From contig JAJSPD010000036.1 of the NCBI GenBank assembly GCA_021307315.1, positions 310,001 to 374,000 of the forward strand: DNA of 64,000 bases, in the 5' to 3' direction. Below the pieces are notes generated by a model. It saw only the letters and a program-made list of their open reading frames with translations, ran no database searches and was not told the origin of the DNA. The translations under genes were made by a program, and so were the position numbers. The first letter of the stretch is position 1, and each line of letters begins with the position of its first letter. This DNA comes from Bisporella sp. PMI_857. Its lineage: Eukaryota > Ascomycota > Leotiomycetes > Helotiales > Helotiaceae. Positions 11,201 through 22,624 of this stretch are shown piece after piece.

Positions 11201-12592
11201 CCAATAAAGTCAGCCTCAAGCAATGGACATGCCGAAGTAGTCAAGTTGCTTCTTGAAAATGGGGCCGATGTGACTATTGCAGACAACGATAAATGGACAC
11301 CATTAAAGTCAGCCTCAAGCAATGGACATGCCGAAGTGGTCCAGTTGCTTCTTGAAGAAGGGGCCGATGTAGCTATCGCAAACAACGATGGATGGACACC
11401 ATTAAACTCAGCCTCAAGCAATGGACATGCCGCAGTGGTCAAGTTGCTTCTTGAAAAAGGGGCCGATGTAACTATTGCAGACAGCGATGGATGGACACCA
11501 TTAAAGTCAGCTTCAAGCAATGGACATGCCGAAGTGGTCAAGTTACTTCTTGAAAATGGGGCCGATGTGACAATCGCAAGTAATAATGGATGGACACCAT
11601 TAAAGTCAGCTTCAAGCAATGGACATGCCGAAGTAGTCAAATTGCTTCTTGAAAATGGGGCCGATATAACAATCGCAAGTAATAGTGGATGGTCACCATT
11701 AAAGTCAGCTTCAAGCAATGGACATGCTGAAGTGGTTAAGCAACTTCTTGAAAAAGGGGCCGATGTGACTATCGCAGACAACGATGGATGGACACCATTA
11801 AACTCAGCTTCGAGCAATGGACATGCCGAAGTGGTCAAGTTGCTTCTTGAAAAAGGGGCCGATGTGACTATAGCAGACAACGATGGATGGACACCATTAA
11901 ACTTAGCTTCGAGCAATGGACATGCCGAAATAGTCAAGTTGCTTCTCAAGAAAGGAGCTAAGGCGGACTGCAAACACTCCAAGAATGGCCGGACCGCTCT
12001 ATCCTTCGCAGCGGGTGGAGGTTTTGAAGCAGTCACTAAATTATTGACAGCAGAGGCCGGTGTAGATTGGAACTCAAAAGATACTGTCGGGCGGACACCG
12101 TTATCGTATGCAGTTAGCAATGGACATGAAACGCTAGTCGCCATGCTTCTCAATAATAAATGCGTCGTCCCTGACCTCAAAGACCATTATGGTGCGACTC
12201 CGTTGTCCTTAGCTGCACGAAGCTGTCGTGTAGATGTGGTCAAGTTGCTGCTAGCTACTCATTGCGTTAACCTCAACTCACAAGATTCGTTTGGACATAC
12301 TCCCTTATGGTGGGCTGGGAATACTGGCACCGCGCAAGCTTTACTTGAATATGCAGGAAGGAGAGGTATATCAATACGTGAGAGCGTCACGCGTATAGCG
12401 GCAAGCTCAACTCCTAGCGATAAAGAGATTAGATCATGCGATGTTTGCATGTTGAGCATTCAGGAAAAGGATGCATATTATAATTGCAGTGACTGCAACG
12501 GAGGAGATTTTGACATCTGTTTGGAATGCTATAGGATTGGAGGGCGTTGTTTGGAAATCGGTCACCGTTGCTTGAAGAAAAAAGACGGATAA
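8269..12592 (+). CDS. NOD-like receptor: HeLo + NACHT + ankyrin repeats + C-terminal ZZ zinc finger
   Basis: Proposed exons are 8269-8854, 8902-8964 and 9009-12592 (introns of 47 and 44 bases, the second with a GCTAAT branch site), about 1410 residues. The N-terminus MEPIGLAAGLTGLAGLFSVC is a HeLo domain, the cell-death effector class of HET-S-like proteins. The NACHT has Walker A GPAGYGKT near residue 276 and Walker B IVDGLDEC near 372. A linker is followed by about 16 ankyrin repeats, 12 of them nearly identical (10770-11957). The last ~50 residues are a ZZ-type zinc finger with paired CxxC motifs (CDVC, CSDC, CLEC) and closing His. By family, ligand binding to the repeats would trigger HeLo-mediated membrane toxicity in the producing cell. 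The two small-intron junctions rest on frame and on EKQIE / ERRKELGNWL continuity. No breaks were seen. Confidence 0.88.
10770..11957 (+). repeat. Twelve 99-base ankyrin units, highly internally conserved
   Basis: Twelve head-to-tail 99-base units encode 33-residue ankyrin repeats (core WTPLKSASSNGHAEVVKLLL). Units differ mainly at a few codons in the loop and in first-helix positions. Unit 1 (10770) and unit 4 (11067) share the distinctive SASYSGHSKVV version and are nearly identical over more than 100 bases, exactly 297 bases apart, so a three-unit block was probably duplicated. Confidence 0.92.
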
Positions 12593-12642
12593 GAGCTGCT
12601 AAGTAGCTTGATATCTGTCCCGAACAAGGCACGAACTTCTGC

Positions 12643-12960
12643 CTACCCGTATATAGGAAGAACCCATCCGATTCTGTACTGAACCGTGCTCCAGCGTGTA
12701 CGAACTGCAAGCGAGGTCCTTCCTGGAAATTTCTTGAAGATCCACTCCTAACGTTTGCCCTCTCTTTTGTATGCCAACAAGCGCTGCTCGTCTAGCTCCG
12801 ACCACCGGTTGTGCTTCTCCACGAATATGTTCCTGCTTCTCATCTTTTGAACTCCTCCGTCATTATCGTTGAGTTCAAGATGACTGTCGTTTATACCACG
12901 GTCATCGTGGTTGCTAGAGAGCCTAACATCTAGAGGTACAAGAAGATCGGCATATGTCAT
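12643..12960 (-). pseudogene. Myb/SANT-like DNA-binding protein, broken by one in-frame stop
   Basis: From the ATG at 12960 the frame reads to a TAG at 12750-12748 and then continues in the same frame to a stop at 12645-12643. The motif NRWSELDEQRLLAYKREG runs into the stop and resumes as EWIFKKFPGRT and VRTRW, which together is the fungal short Myb/SANT-like fold with its Trp and basic helix. The stop sits where the family usually has Trp, so a single TGG to TAG change would explain it. This is a small single-domain ORF of about 105 codons, of a kind found in many dispersed copies in fungal genomes. It is probably inactive unless read through. Confidence 0.72.
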
Positions 12961-14157
12961 GTTGAGGCCCTTACCCTACTAGACGCGATCTGAGATGGTA
13001 AATGTCGGCTGAAGCCAGTTCAAAGCAGTTTATGCTGCTCTGTTGACTTAACCGTAAAGTCCTCGATCTTCCAATTATAGCCAATGCTTTGGATGAGTTA
13101 AGTAGGCTGACCGAAAGAGACTCCTTGACCATCACAACCATCCCGGATCAATGCTATTAAAGAGTGGCGGTGTAGAGAGTGTGGGTAGAGTGTGATTTTG
13201 GTCAGCGTTGGAAGAATAGCTTCGGGTTAGCGTAAGCACAGCTCTCGGCGAAGCATAACCCTCACAAGCCACAATATCGCCGTGAATTTTAAACTTACAT
13301 CGCTACCAGTTTCATATCGATTATTGAACCCAGGAATGTTGAAAGAGTATAAGAAGAAGCTGCAGAGCAAAGCAACCTGCATGCGCTCTTTACTTTCCAA
13401 CTCTCACTGCTATACAAGTTCGCTTTATTTGTGCTGGCATATTAGGTCATGTGAGGGAGATTTAGTGGGGCGTGAATCAATGAAGGAGTGAATAGGGGAT
13501 TCAGTCACACGACCTTCCTGTAGCATATAAAAGTACGCACTGTAGTAGTAGCAATAGAAGAGACGACAATTTACCACATTCTACTTACCAGCAACCACGT
13601 ATCAAGTACGCGGCGTTGCTACAAGTGGAGCGGTTCCACAGTAACCCTTTTCTTGTTGCGGGTGACCCGCTTTTTCGGCCCTGCTGCACCGATTTGTTTC
13701 CCATTCCACTTCGTTTCAAAGCATTCATCTTAGCGCAAAACCATTCGATTCGAGCAGATTACTGCGAACTCTATATGCGAACTCTATAAATCTCGTGGCT
13801 GTAACTTGATAATTAGATGCAATATCTTTGAACTGTATTGAATAAAATACCAAGTCACAGCCATCCCTATTCGGTAGGCCCAATTTAGTCTAGCCTTTGA
13901 GGGCCACAACTTATCATCTATATAATACGATAAATAGGCGTGGGATAGGGCATAAGCATTTGGTTGTAGAACCAACAGGACAATAGGCTTGGCCGTTCCA
14001 CAGACCTTCTCTTCCGGCAAAATTATCTCATTAACAACAAGGCTGAGTTAATGGCCAAGTAAAATCCCTGTTCTATACTTCAAGGCGAAGTTTGTCTCTC
14101 CCTCCGAACTTTGTACAGCTCTCTTTTCTACTCATAGATTTCAGTCCTCGAGGCATA
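12961..14157. other. Gene-free stretch
   Basis: About 1.2 kb with no reading frame I can support. There is a TATA-like CATATAAAAG near 13525, but no gene is positioned to use it. No repeat was recognised. Confidence 0.5.
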
Positions 14158-15079
14158 ATGTCTGTCTCCATGGTTGAGCTATCTCTATCTCCAATCGAAA
14201 GCTATTCTAAGCTGGCAAGCGATATGGGAACATATCCTGAGTGCGCAATATACGGTCGATTCGGCAGCCTCAACTCTCAAAGTTTACTCCACTTCCAATC
14301 AGAGTTAACGCACCTCGAGCGGAAACTTCGTCGTCTAAAAGCTGCTGACCCTGCATTTACAAAAGGGAGCCGTTCCAATTACTCAATATTGTGGTATTAG
14401 CTAAATAACTCTATATTGAAAGAAAGCGGTAAGCAATTGAAAACTGTTCGCGCGATGCGTGGCAAGTTGAAAATGTACAGTCAGTTTTTCAGACTTCATG
14501 TCCGATGGCGAAGCTGACAATTTGCGCAATAGATGACGCAGTATATCAGCAATCTATCATCAGCCGCCAGCCGATCCACCTCGACACGATCTTCGATCTT
14601 TACAAAACTGGCTTGAGCGACCAAACATGGGGAATCCTGCCGTTACCGGAAAAGACAGAGATACCTGGCGAGCTTTCTAATGAGCCACCAAGTAATAATA
14701 TGTATCTTCTTGTCATTAAATCGGGTGAAGAAAACGATGTTTTCTTTACGTGGCTCAGTCAAAAGTTCATACGCTGGCTTCGTCACATTTTCTGGCATCG
14801 GATAAAGAAAGCAGACGAGATAGAATCTGGAATTTCTTCGTACGAGGATAAAACCTTGCGGAAATATACATTACATATTATAGCCGTTATTGCTTTTCGC
14901 TACCGATATTGGCTATTGTTGCTTTGTATTATGTAAGTGCGATGAATGCTCGGTTGGGTCTTATGGTGCTTTTTACGGTTGTGTTTGCGGCTTGCTTGTC
15001 GTTCTTCACATAAGCTACAAAGGGTGGAATCTTTATCACTACTTCAGCGTGGGTTCTTTTTTGGCGGGTTACAGTTTGA
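14158..15079 (+). pseudogene. DUF6594-family membrane protein, decayed
   Basis: The ATG at 14158 opens a frame with YSKLASDMGTYPECAIYGRF and LLHFQSELTHLE, the N-terminal signature of the fungal DUF6594 family. The frame meets a TAG at 14398-14400, and family-like sequence (LNNSILKESG, TVRAMRGKLKMYS) follows at once in the same frame. Frame changes follow near 14505 and near 14900. The C-terminal membrane block LPILAIVALYYV and MNARLGLMVLF then appears, followed by a TAA at 15011-15013 and in-frame continuation to a stop at 15077. At least two internal stops and two frame breaks are needed to thread it, so it is a relic. The family is of unknown function with C-terminal membrane helices. Confidence 0.75.
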
Positions 15080-15431
15080 TTATAACTGACGGATTTGATT
15101 ATAGTTTTGCAACTGCACGGGTAGTATTTATTTCGACCAATAACGGAATGAGTTCTGCCAACGCTTGATATAAGGCTTTGGAAAGTCGATAAGATCATTA
15201 CAAGAAGAATAATGTGACGGCTGAAATGGAGTGTGGGATGTGTGAGACTCTATGGGGTATTGAGAGACATGGAAGGGTTCATCACATTGACAAAGTGTTA
15301 ATATCCTAACTTATGTGTGAATGTATTGTTGACTTAAAGAAATCATAGTGAGATGTACAGGAAAGGATCCCGGACCAAACAGCGGTCATTGCCAAGGCTC
15401 AATCTAAGAGCAAGTACCACAGCGTACCGTC

Positions 15432-16266
15432 CTAGCCACGATTTACTCCGGAACTCCCTGGGTTTGAGCCGTCGGCATTAGACCTAGTCTGCCAAGCAGC
15501 CTCCTCTTTCGCCCTAATGTCCGCATTGACCTTGGCATCGTTTGCAGCAGCCTTTCTATCGCGCTCTTGTTTCCGTGCAGTGGCATGTACTTTCTCGTCT
15601 GTGATAGAGCTGTTAGTATTAACTCATATACAAAAGAAGTTCCGACTGAGAACCTTTAGTCTTCTTCGGTAGGATAGGGCTGGCCCCTCCGAACCCAGCA
15701 AACTTCAAGATGCTATGCTCATGTATAGTCTCGGCACCGAGAATGACTTCCCATGGAAGGGAATCACCGTTAATGACATGGAAAACAGTAGTGAAGATTT
15801 TGCGAAAGCGTTTGCCTTTCCAGCGGAGGACAAGCGTGCCCATTGAAATAAGCTGCTCGCCGTTAAGACAGGTGCAGATGGGCTCGCTATAGATGATCAC
15901 TTTGTCGGACATGTGGAGCCTATGGACGGTTTGGAGTGTGATGAGGTTGTAGACTTCGCATCCGGTGTCGAGTCTCATCTTGGACTCAACGTAGTCATTT
16001 ATGTGTAGGGAGAAAATCTTGACAGTCTTTAGAAAAGGGTCGCTAGGTTCCTGAGAATGTTAGCCTGTCGCCTTTGGCTATGTAGAAACAGTCTGAAATG
16101 TGCATACTTTGTTCTTGCAGACTCTTTTCATCTGCTTCCATGCTATCGTTGTCGCCCTAGAAAGCCTTTCAATAGATAACATGGATGGAGATGCGCCTGA
16201 GATTGAAACAGGTAAAGGGGCAAGGAGTCCTGTTGTGGACCCTATAAGGCTTGTATCATTCACCAT
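15432..16266 (-). CDS. Retropepsin-like protein with charged C-terminal tail
   Basis: Three exons join in frame: 16266-16108, 16050-15654 and 15598-15432, giving 240 residues from the ATG at 16266. The middle exon has the aspartic-protease-like LDTGCEV-NLIT motif, then FHV and a VILGAETI block, as in retropepsin folds (one DTG per chain, active as dimer). The last exon is a lysine- and alanine-rich helical tail. The N-terminal ~50 residues are Ser/Thr rich. No Gag or reverse-transcriptase sequence lies next to it, so it looks like a free-standing host gene or a domesticated retroelement protease rather than part of a live element. The third-exon donor GTTCTC is unusual. Whether it cleaves peptides cannot be told from sequence alone. 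Confidence 0.8.
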
Positions 16267-16894
16267 GTTAATTTAACAGCGATTGAGGAGAAAGTGTAGC
16301 TCTCGGGATGGAAGATTGAAGGACTCACGTCGTTAGTTAAGGTTTTAAGAAGAAAAGAATGCGACACAGGCATTAACCATAGCATGGGCCGAAGTCGGGA
16401 ATTCATACGAGAGACTTACCACAAAGACCATCATCTCACCTTGCTATGCTTGTCATAACATCCCGAATCCCGTCAAAGTAGGCGGTAGACATTTGACCAC
16501 CTACCGCCCACCAGAATAGGAATGGCCCAAAATTGTGAGGCTCCCAAGAGGTCAGAATCTCATGATGTGGCAGGGGTCTGCTCCAGTCGCTTTCGTTCAG
16601 TAACGCTGGGTCAGTACATTAGACTACAGCCACGTTCGACTAATACCCCGCTCATCGGAATAATCCGCGCTACCACGCGATACCAAATCGAGAGGGCGGT
16701 TGCAGGCATCTCTGCCAAGCGAAGAGCAAGCCAAGAGACTACTGTCAACCGCCCACCTGGAATGGTATAGTGTAGGCTTGGGAGGCGACACGGCGGGCTG
16801 ACGCATGATACAGCACACTTCGATTAAAAGGGAGTCTACCTGAAAAGTAGGACCACACATATGGCATTCATCTTGTTTGTTTGATCCTCCAAAC
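16267..16894. promoter_or_regulatory. Intergenic region between divergent genes
   Basis: About 630 bases between the retropepsin-like gene (minus) and the Zn2Cys6/ankyrin gene (plus), so it must contain both upstream regions. No further ORF or repeat is supported. Confidence 0.45.
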
Positions 16895-19800
16895 ATGGCA
16901 GCAAAACGGAGCTATGAATTTGTTGACTTGAGTGATCCTGCGAAACGGCAAAGACAAAGTGGCAGTACAGGTCGGTGCCAAGGCACAGGGAATTACGGCG
17001 AAGTGTCAAAACGGGCAAACGATTTAAAGAAAGGTTTAGGTGCCTGTTGGAGGTGTCGATACCTGAAGAAAATCGCAAGCACCCCTGAACCCCTGTTTAG
17101 CCAAGTCGGGATGTCATGTGTTAACTCCGATAGTGCGACGGAGAAGGTATTTGCCTTGAATGCCAACGAAACTCAGGTTTTTGGGGACTTCACCCAAATC
17201 TGGGATGCCGAAGGGGTAAATTGACAATTTTAGCCGATTTTCTATTCCCTGGTTAACACAGTCTCGCCTGGAGTTTAGTATATATGCTAACACACATAGA
17301 CTATCCATCCCCGCCAGACCCAGGCTTAGCTAAAGATTACGCTCACCCACCTGTTTCTGACCTCTTGTCCTTAACTAGAATCAATATCAAGCGACTCTCC
17401 GCGAAAGGGATACTTAAATCCGGACTCTATTCTTACCTTCTTGATCTGATTGAGGAAGATATTACAATAACCGACAGTGACGTATAATATCCTTCGTCGT
17501 ATACCGACCCAGCTAACCGCTATAGCTGTTCATTTATCCGGCTTTTGAGTACCTCTCAGCATCTCTCCAGTTTTGCGATGTCTTGACCCAAAACCAGAAT
17601 ATTGACTCTCCCTCGGATCCAACCAGACTAATCCAGACGATGAGAGCCTCAATCTTCAAGGTCCTCCAACAACTGGACAAGGTTATGCGCAAGAAGACTA
17701 ATCCTACCGAGACCCTTAATATTATGTTTACACTATGTGTGATTACAATAGGCGCCGAGATTAGGCTGGAATGTTTCACACGAGCTGGATGCAATCCTGA
17801 CTCTCTCGAAGAACTTTGCCAATCGGTGCAGACAAAATGGCATGACACTGTAATTGCACTTTTCTCTGCCTGTAAAGATCTGAAGGTCTCCGGGGATATC
17901 AAAGAGAGCATTTTTGAAATCACTAATTGGAAGTTAGAATATGGTAAGTCAAGCTATCCAGAATTTTTATTACATACCCTAATAAAGTCAACGCAGTTGA
18001 GTTACTAGCAGATCAAGCAGCACAATATCAGAATCCGCATACTGGTACCACACTAGGGGTTGAAGGCAGACTCCTGTGGAAGCTTACGACGCTGCACGCA
18101 AAACTCTTTACTGCCTGTGCAGAAGGGAACAAAGACCTAGTACGGTCATTGCTAAACAAAGCACCTCGGATCCGCATGGAGAATAGGGCTGGATGGAGCG
18201 GACTGCACTGGGCAAGCAATAATGGTCATGCGTCAATCCTGAGCCTGTTAGTGGAAAAGGGGGAAAGCATTGCCCTTCAAGATATTAATGGGTGGGACCC
18301 ACTTTTCGCTGCTGTACGAAATAAACAAGACGACATAATGTTGATGCTACTTGACCGTGGGGCATATATCGATGCAGAAACTGGGAGCGGCTCCACAGCC
18401 CTGCATCAAGCCGTTGAACGTGGGCATCTTTCTACCATATATCTTCTTCTCGACCGGTGTGCAAATATAAACAAAACGAACGGACGCGAGGAGACTGCAT
18501 TACATCTTGCGATAGAGGGTAGAGACCCAGAAATCGTGGATATTTTGGCAAGGAAAGGGGCGGATCTCAATTCATACAATATATATGGAGAGACCGCATT
18601 ACATCTGGCCGCTGCAAAGGGACTCCTTGCATTGGTTGGGATATTGGTCGACCATGGCGCGGAGCTTGATGCAAGGGATGGCTTTGATGCCACTCCACTC
18701 CACAAAGCAGTAGGGAATGGGCATGAAGTAGCTGTCAGTTTACTCATTCGAAAAGGGGCCGATATTGAATCGACAAACAGGCATCGAGAAACACCAATAC
18801 TCGTGGCAGCTAAAAGCGGTCACGTGGCCGTTATACTACTACTGCTCGGGACTGGCAAGGTCGATGTCGGTTCGCGAGACAACTACGGCCGGACGCCGCT
18901 ATCGTGGGCTGTTGGAAATGGCCATACAGACGTAGTGAAGCTGTTACTTAACACTAACAACGTCAATGTCGACTCACCAGACAACAATGGCCGGACGCCG
19001 CTATCGTGGGCTGCTGAGAGTAGCCACGTAGACGTAGTGAAGCTACTACTTGACACTAACAACGTTGATGTCGACTCACGAGACAACAATAGCCGGACGC
19101 CGCTATCGTGGGCCGCTAAGAATAGCCACGCAGACGTAGTGAAGCTACTACTTGACACTAACAACATTGAAATCGACTCACGAGACAACAATAGCCGGAC
19201 GCCGCTATCATGGGCTGCCGAAAATAGCTATGCCAACGTAGTAAAGCTACTACTTGACACTAATAACGTTGATGTCGACTCACGAGACAACTACGACCGG
19301 ACGCCGCTCTCGTGGGCTGCCGAAAATGGCCACGCAAACGCAGTGAAGCTACTACTTGACAATAATAACGTTAATGTCGACTTACAAGACAACGATGGCT
19401 GGACGCCGCTATCATGGGCCTCTAAAAATAGCCACGCAGACGTAGTGAAGCTACTGCTTGACACTAACAACGTTGATGTCAACTCACGAAACACCCGCAG
19501 CCGGACGCCACTATCGTGGGCTGCTGAAAATGGCCGCGCAGACGTAGTGAAGCTATTACTTGACATTATCAACATTGAAATCGACTTACAAGACAACGAT
19601 GGCCAGACGCCGTTGTCGTGGGCTGCTGAAAATGGCCATGCAGACGTAGTGAAGCTACTACTTGATACTAACAACGTCGATGTCGACTCACGAGACAGCA
19701 ATAGCCAGACGCCACTATCATGGGCTGCTGAAAATGGCCACACAAACCTAGTGAGGCTACTACTTGACATTATCAACATTGAAATCGACTTACGAGACAA

Positions 19801-22624
19801 CGATGGCCGGACGCCGTTGTTGTGGGCTGCTGAAAATGGCCATGCAGACGTAGTGAAGCTACTACTTGATACTAACAACGTCGATGTCGACTCACGAGAC
19901 AACAATAGCCGGACGCCGTTGTCGTGGGCTGCCGAAAATGGCCATGCAGACGTAGTGAGGCTACTACTTGACATCATCAGCATTGAAATCGACTTACGAG
20001 ACAACGATGGCCGGACGCCGTTGTCGTGGGCTGCTGAAAATGGCCATGCAGACGTAGTGAAGCTACTACTTGACACTAACAACGTTAATGTTGACTTACA
20101 AGACAACAATAGCCGGACGCCGCTATCGTGGGCTGCTGAAAATGGCCACGCAGACGTAGTGAAGCTACTACTTGACATTATCAACGTTGAAATCGACTTA
20201 CGAGACAACGATGGCCAGACGCCGTTGTCGTGGGCTGCTGAAAAAGGCCACGCAGACGTAGTGAAGCTACTACTTGATACTAACAGCGTCGATGTCGACT
20301 CACGAGACAACAATAGCCAGACGCCACTATCATGGGCTGCTGAAAATGGCCACACAAACGTAGTGAAGCTATTGCTTAATACTAACAACGTTAGTGTCGA
20401 CTCACAAGACAACTACGGCCGGACGCCGCTATCGTGGGCTGTTGGAAATGGCCACACAGATGTAGTGAAGCTACTATTTGACACTAACAACGTTGATGTC
20501 AACTCACGAGACACTCACAGCGGGACGCCACTATTATGGGCTGCTAAAAATGGCCATGCAAACGTAGTGAAGCTACTACTTGATACTAATAACGTTAATG
20601 TCGACTTACAGGACAACAGTAGCCGGACGCCGCTATCGTGGGCTGCCGGGAATGGCCACGCAGACGTAGTGAAGCTACTACTTGACACTAACAACATCGA
20701 CGTCGACTCACGAGACAACAATAGCCAGACGCCACTATCATGGGCTGCTGAAAATGGCCACACAGATGTAGTAAGGCTACTACTTGACACTAACAATGTT
20801 GGTGTCGACTCACGAGACAACAATAGCCGGACGCCGCTATTATGGGCTGCCAAAAATGGCCATGCAAACGTAGTGAGGTTACTACTTGACATTATTAACG
20901 TTGAAATCGACTTACGAGAAAACAATAGCCGGACGCCGTTGTCGTGGGCTGCCGAAAATGGCTATGCAGACGTAGTAAAGCTACTACTTGATACTAATAA
21001 CGTTAATGTCGACTTACAGGACAACAGTAGCCGGACGCCGTTATCATGGGCTGCCAAAAATGGCCACGCAGACGTAGTGAAGCTACTACTTGACACTAAC
21101 AATATTGATGTTGACTTACGAGACAACTGCGGCCGGACGCCGCTATTGTGGGCTGCTGAAAATGGCCACGCAGACGTAGTGAGGCTACTATTTGACGTTA
21201 ACAACGTTAACGTCGACTTACAAGACAACAGTGGCCGGACACCGCTATTGTGGGCTACTAAAAATGGCTATACAGACGTAGTGAAGCTACTACTTGATAC
21301 TAACAACGTTAATGTTGACTTACGAGACAACAATGGCCGGACGCCGCTATCGTGGGCTGCTAAGAATAGCCACGCAGACGTAGTGAAGCTACTACTTAAC
21401 ACTAACAACGTTGATGTCAACTCACGAGACAACGATAGCCGGACGCCGCTATCGTGGGCTGCCAAAAATAGCCACGCAGACGTAGTGAAGCTACTACTTG
21501 ACATTAACAACGTTGAAATCGACTCACGAGACAACGACGGCCGGACGCCGCTATGGTGGGCTGCTGAAAATGGCCACGCAGACGTAATGAAGCTACTGCT
21601 TGACACTAACAACGCCAATGTCGACTCGCAAGACAACTACGGTCAAACACCGCTATTGCGGGCTGCTAAGAATAGCCACGCAAACGTAGTGAAACTACTA
21701 CTTAATACTAACAACGTCGATGTCGACTTACAAGACAACTACAACCGGACGCCACTATCGTGGGCTGCTAAAAATGGCCATGCAGACGTAGTGAAGCTAT
21801 TGCTTGACACTAACAACGTTGATGTCGACTTACAAGACAATGATGGCCGGACGCCGCTATTAGAAGCTGCTGAAAATGGCCACACAGACGTAGTGAAGCT
21901 ATTACTTGACACTAACAACGTTAATGTCGACTTACGAGACAACTACGGCTGGACACCGCTATCGTGGGCTGCCGGGAATAGCTATACAGATGTAGTGAAG
22001 CTACTGCTTGATACTAGCAACGTTAATATTGACTTACAAGACAACAATGGCCGGACGCCGCTATCGTGGGCTGCTGGGAATAACCACGCAAACGTAGTAA
22101 AGTTACTACTTGACACTAATAACGCCGATGTCGACTCGCAAAACAACTACGGCCAAACGCCGCTATCGTGGGCTGCTGGGAATGGCCACGCAAACGTAGT
22201 GAAGCTACTACTTGACACTAACAATATTGATGTTGACCTACGAGACAACTGCGGCCGGACGCCGCTATTGTGGGCTGCTGAAAATGGCCACGCAAATGTA
22301 GTGAAGCTACTACTTGACACTAACAACGTTAATGTCGACTTACGAGACAACAATAGCCGGACGCCGCTATTGTGGGCTGCTAAAAACGGCCACGCAAACG
22401 TAGTGAAGCTACTACTTGACACTAACAACGTTGATGTCGACTCGCAAGATAACTACGGCCGGACGCCGCTATTGTGGGCTGCTAAGAATAGCCACGCAGA
22501 CGTAGTGAAGCTACTACTTGACACTAACAACGTTGATGTTAACTTGCGAGACAACATTGGCCAGACGCCGCTATCGTGGGCTGCCGGGAATGGCCACGCA
22601 GACATAGTGAAGCTGCTATCCTAA
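16895..22624 (+). CDS. Zn2Cys6-like zinc cluster + giant ankyrin-repeat protein, with one in-frame stop near the 5' end
   Basis: Proposed exons are 16895-17074, 17134-17481, 17526-17943 and 17997-22624 (about 1900 codons). Exons 1-2 bring together CWRCRYLKKIC, CLEC and a later Cys, a CX2CX6CX5CX2CX14C pattern like a fungal zinc cluster with a long last loop. This needs a GC-AG intron (17075-17133). The frame then has a TAA at 17254-17256 and continues cleanly, so either CAA changed to TAA or translation starts downstream, for example at the ATG at 17284, and lacks the zinc cluster. Exon 3 encodes a helical middle region (FEYLSASLQFCDVL, ETLNIMFTLCVITIGAE). From about 18180 there are some 45 ankyrin repeats, the last ~37 highly homogenised 34-residue units. 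The ankyrin frame itself is unbroken over 4.6 kb, which argues for recent constraint. The ligand and function are unknown. Confidence 0.78.
18860..22620 (+). repeat. Tandem array of ~37 102-base ankyrin units
   Basis: Units encode 34-residue ankyrins (core TPLSWAAENGHADVVKLLL, then DTNNVDVDSRDN). They are one residue longer than the 33-residue norm because of the TNNV loop. Between about 19540 and 20300 two unit types alternate (DTNNV-VDS and DIINIEIDL), giving a 204-base higher-order repeat. Synonymous positions are also homogenised, indicating repeated unequal exchange or gene conversion. Confidence 0.92.

Noticed and set aside
10612..12180. A 522-codon open frame on the minus strand across the ankyrin array
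   Set aside because: It mirrors the 99-base repeat unit on the sense strand; the composition of the repeat keeps the antisense frame open by itself. No motif, and the sense strand is clearly the gene.
18406..22428. Chain of Ser/Phe/Thr-rich minus-strand frames opposite the giant ankyrin array
   Set aside because: Same reason: periodic 102-base sense repeats give periodic antisense frames without a biological basis.
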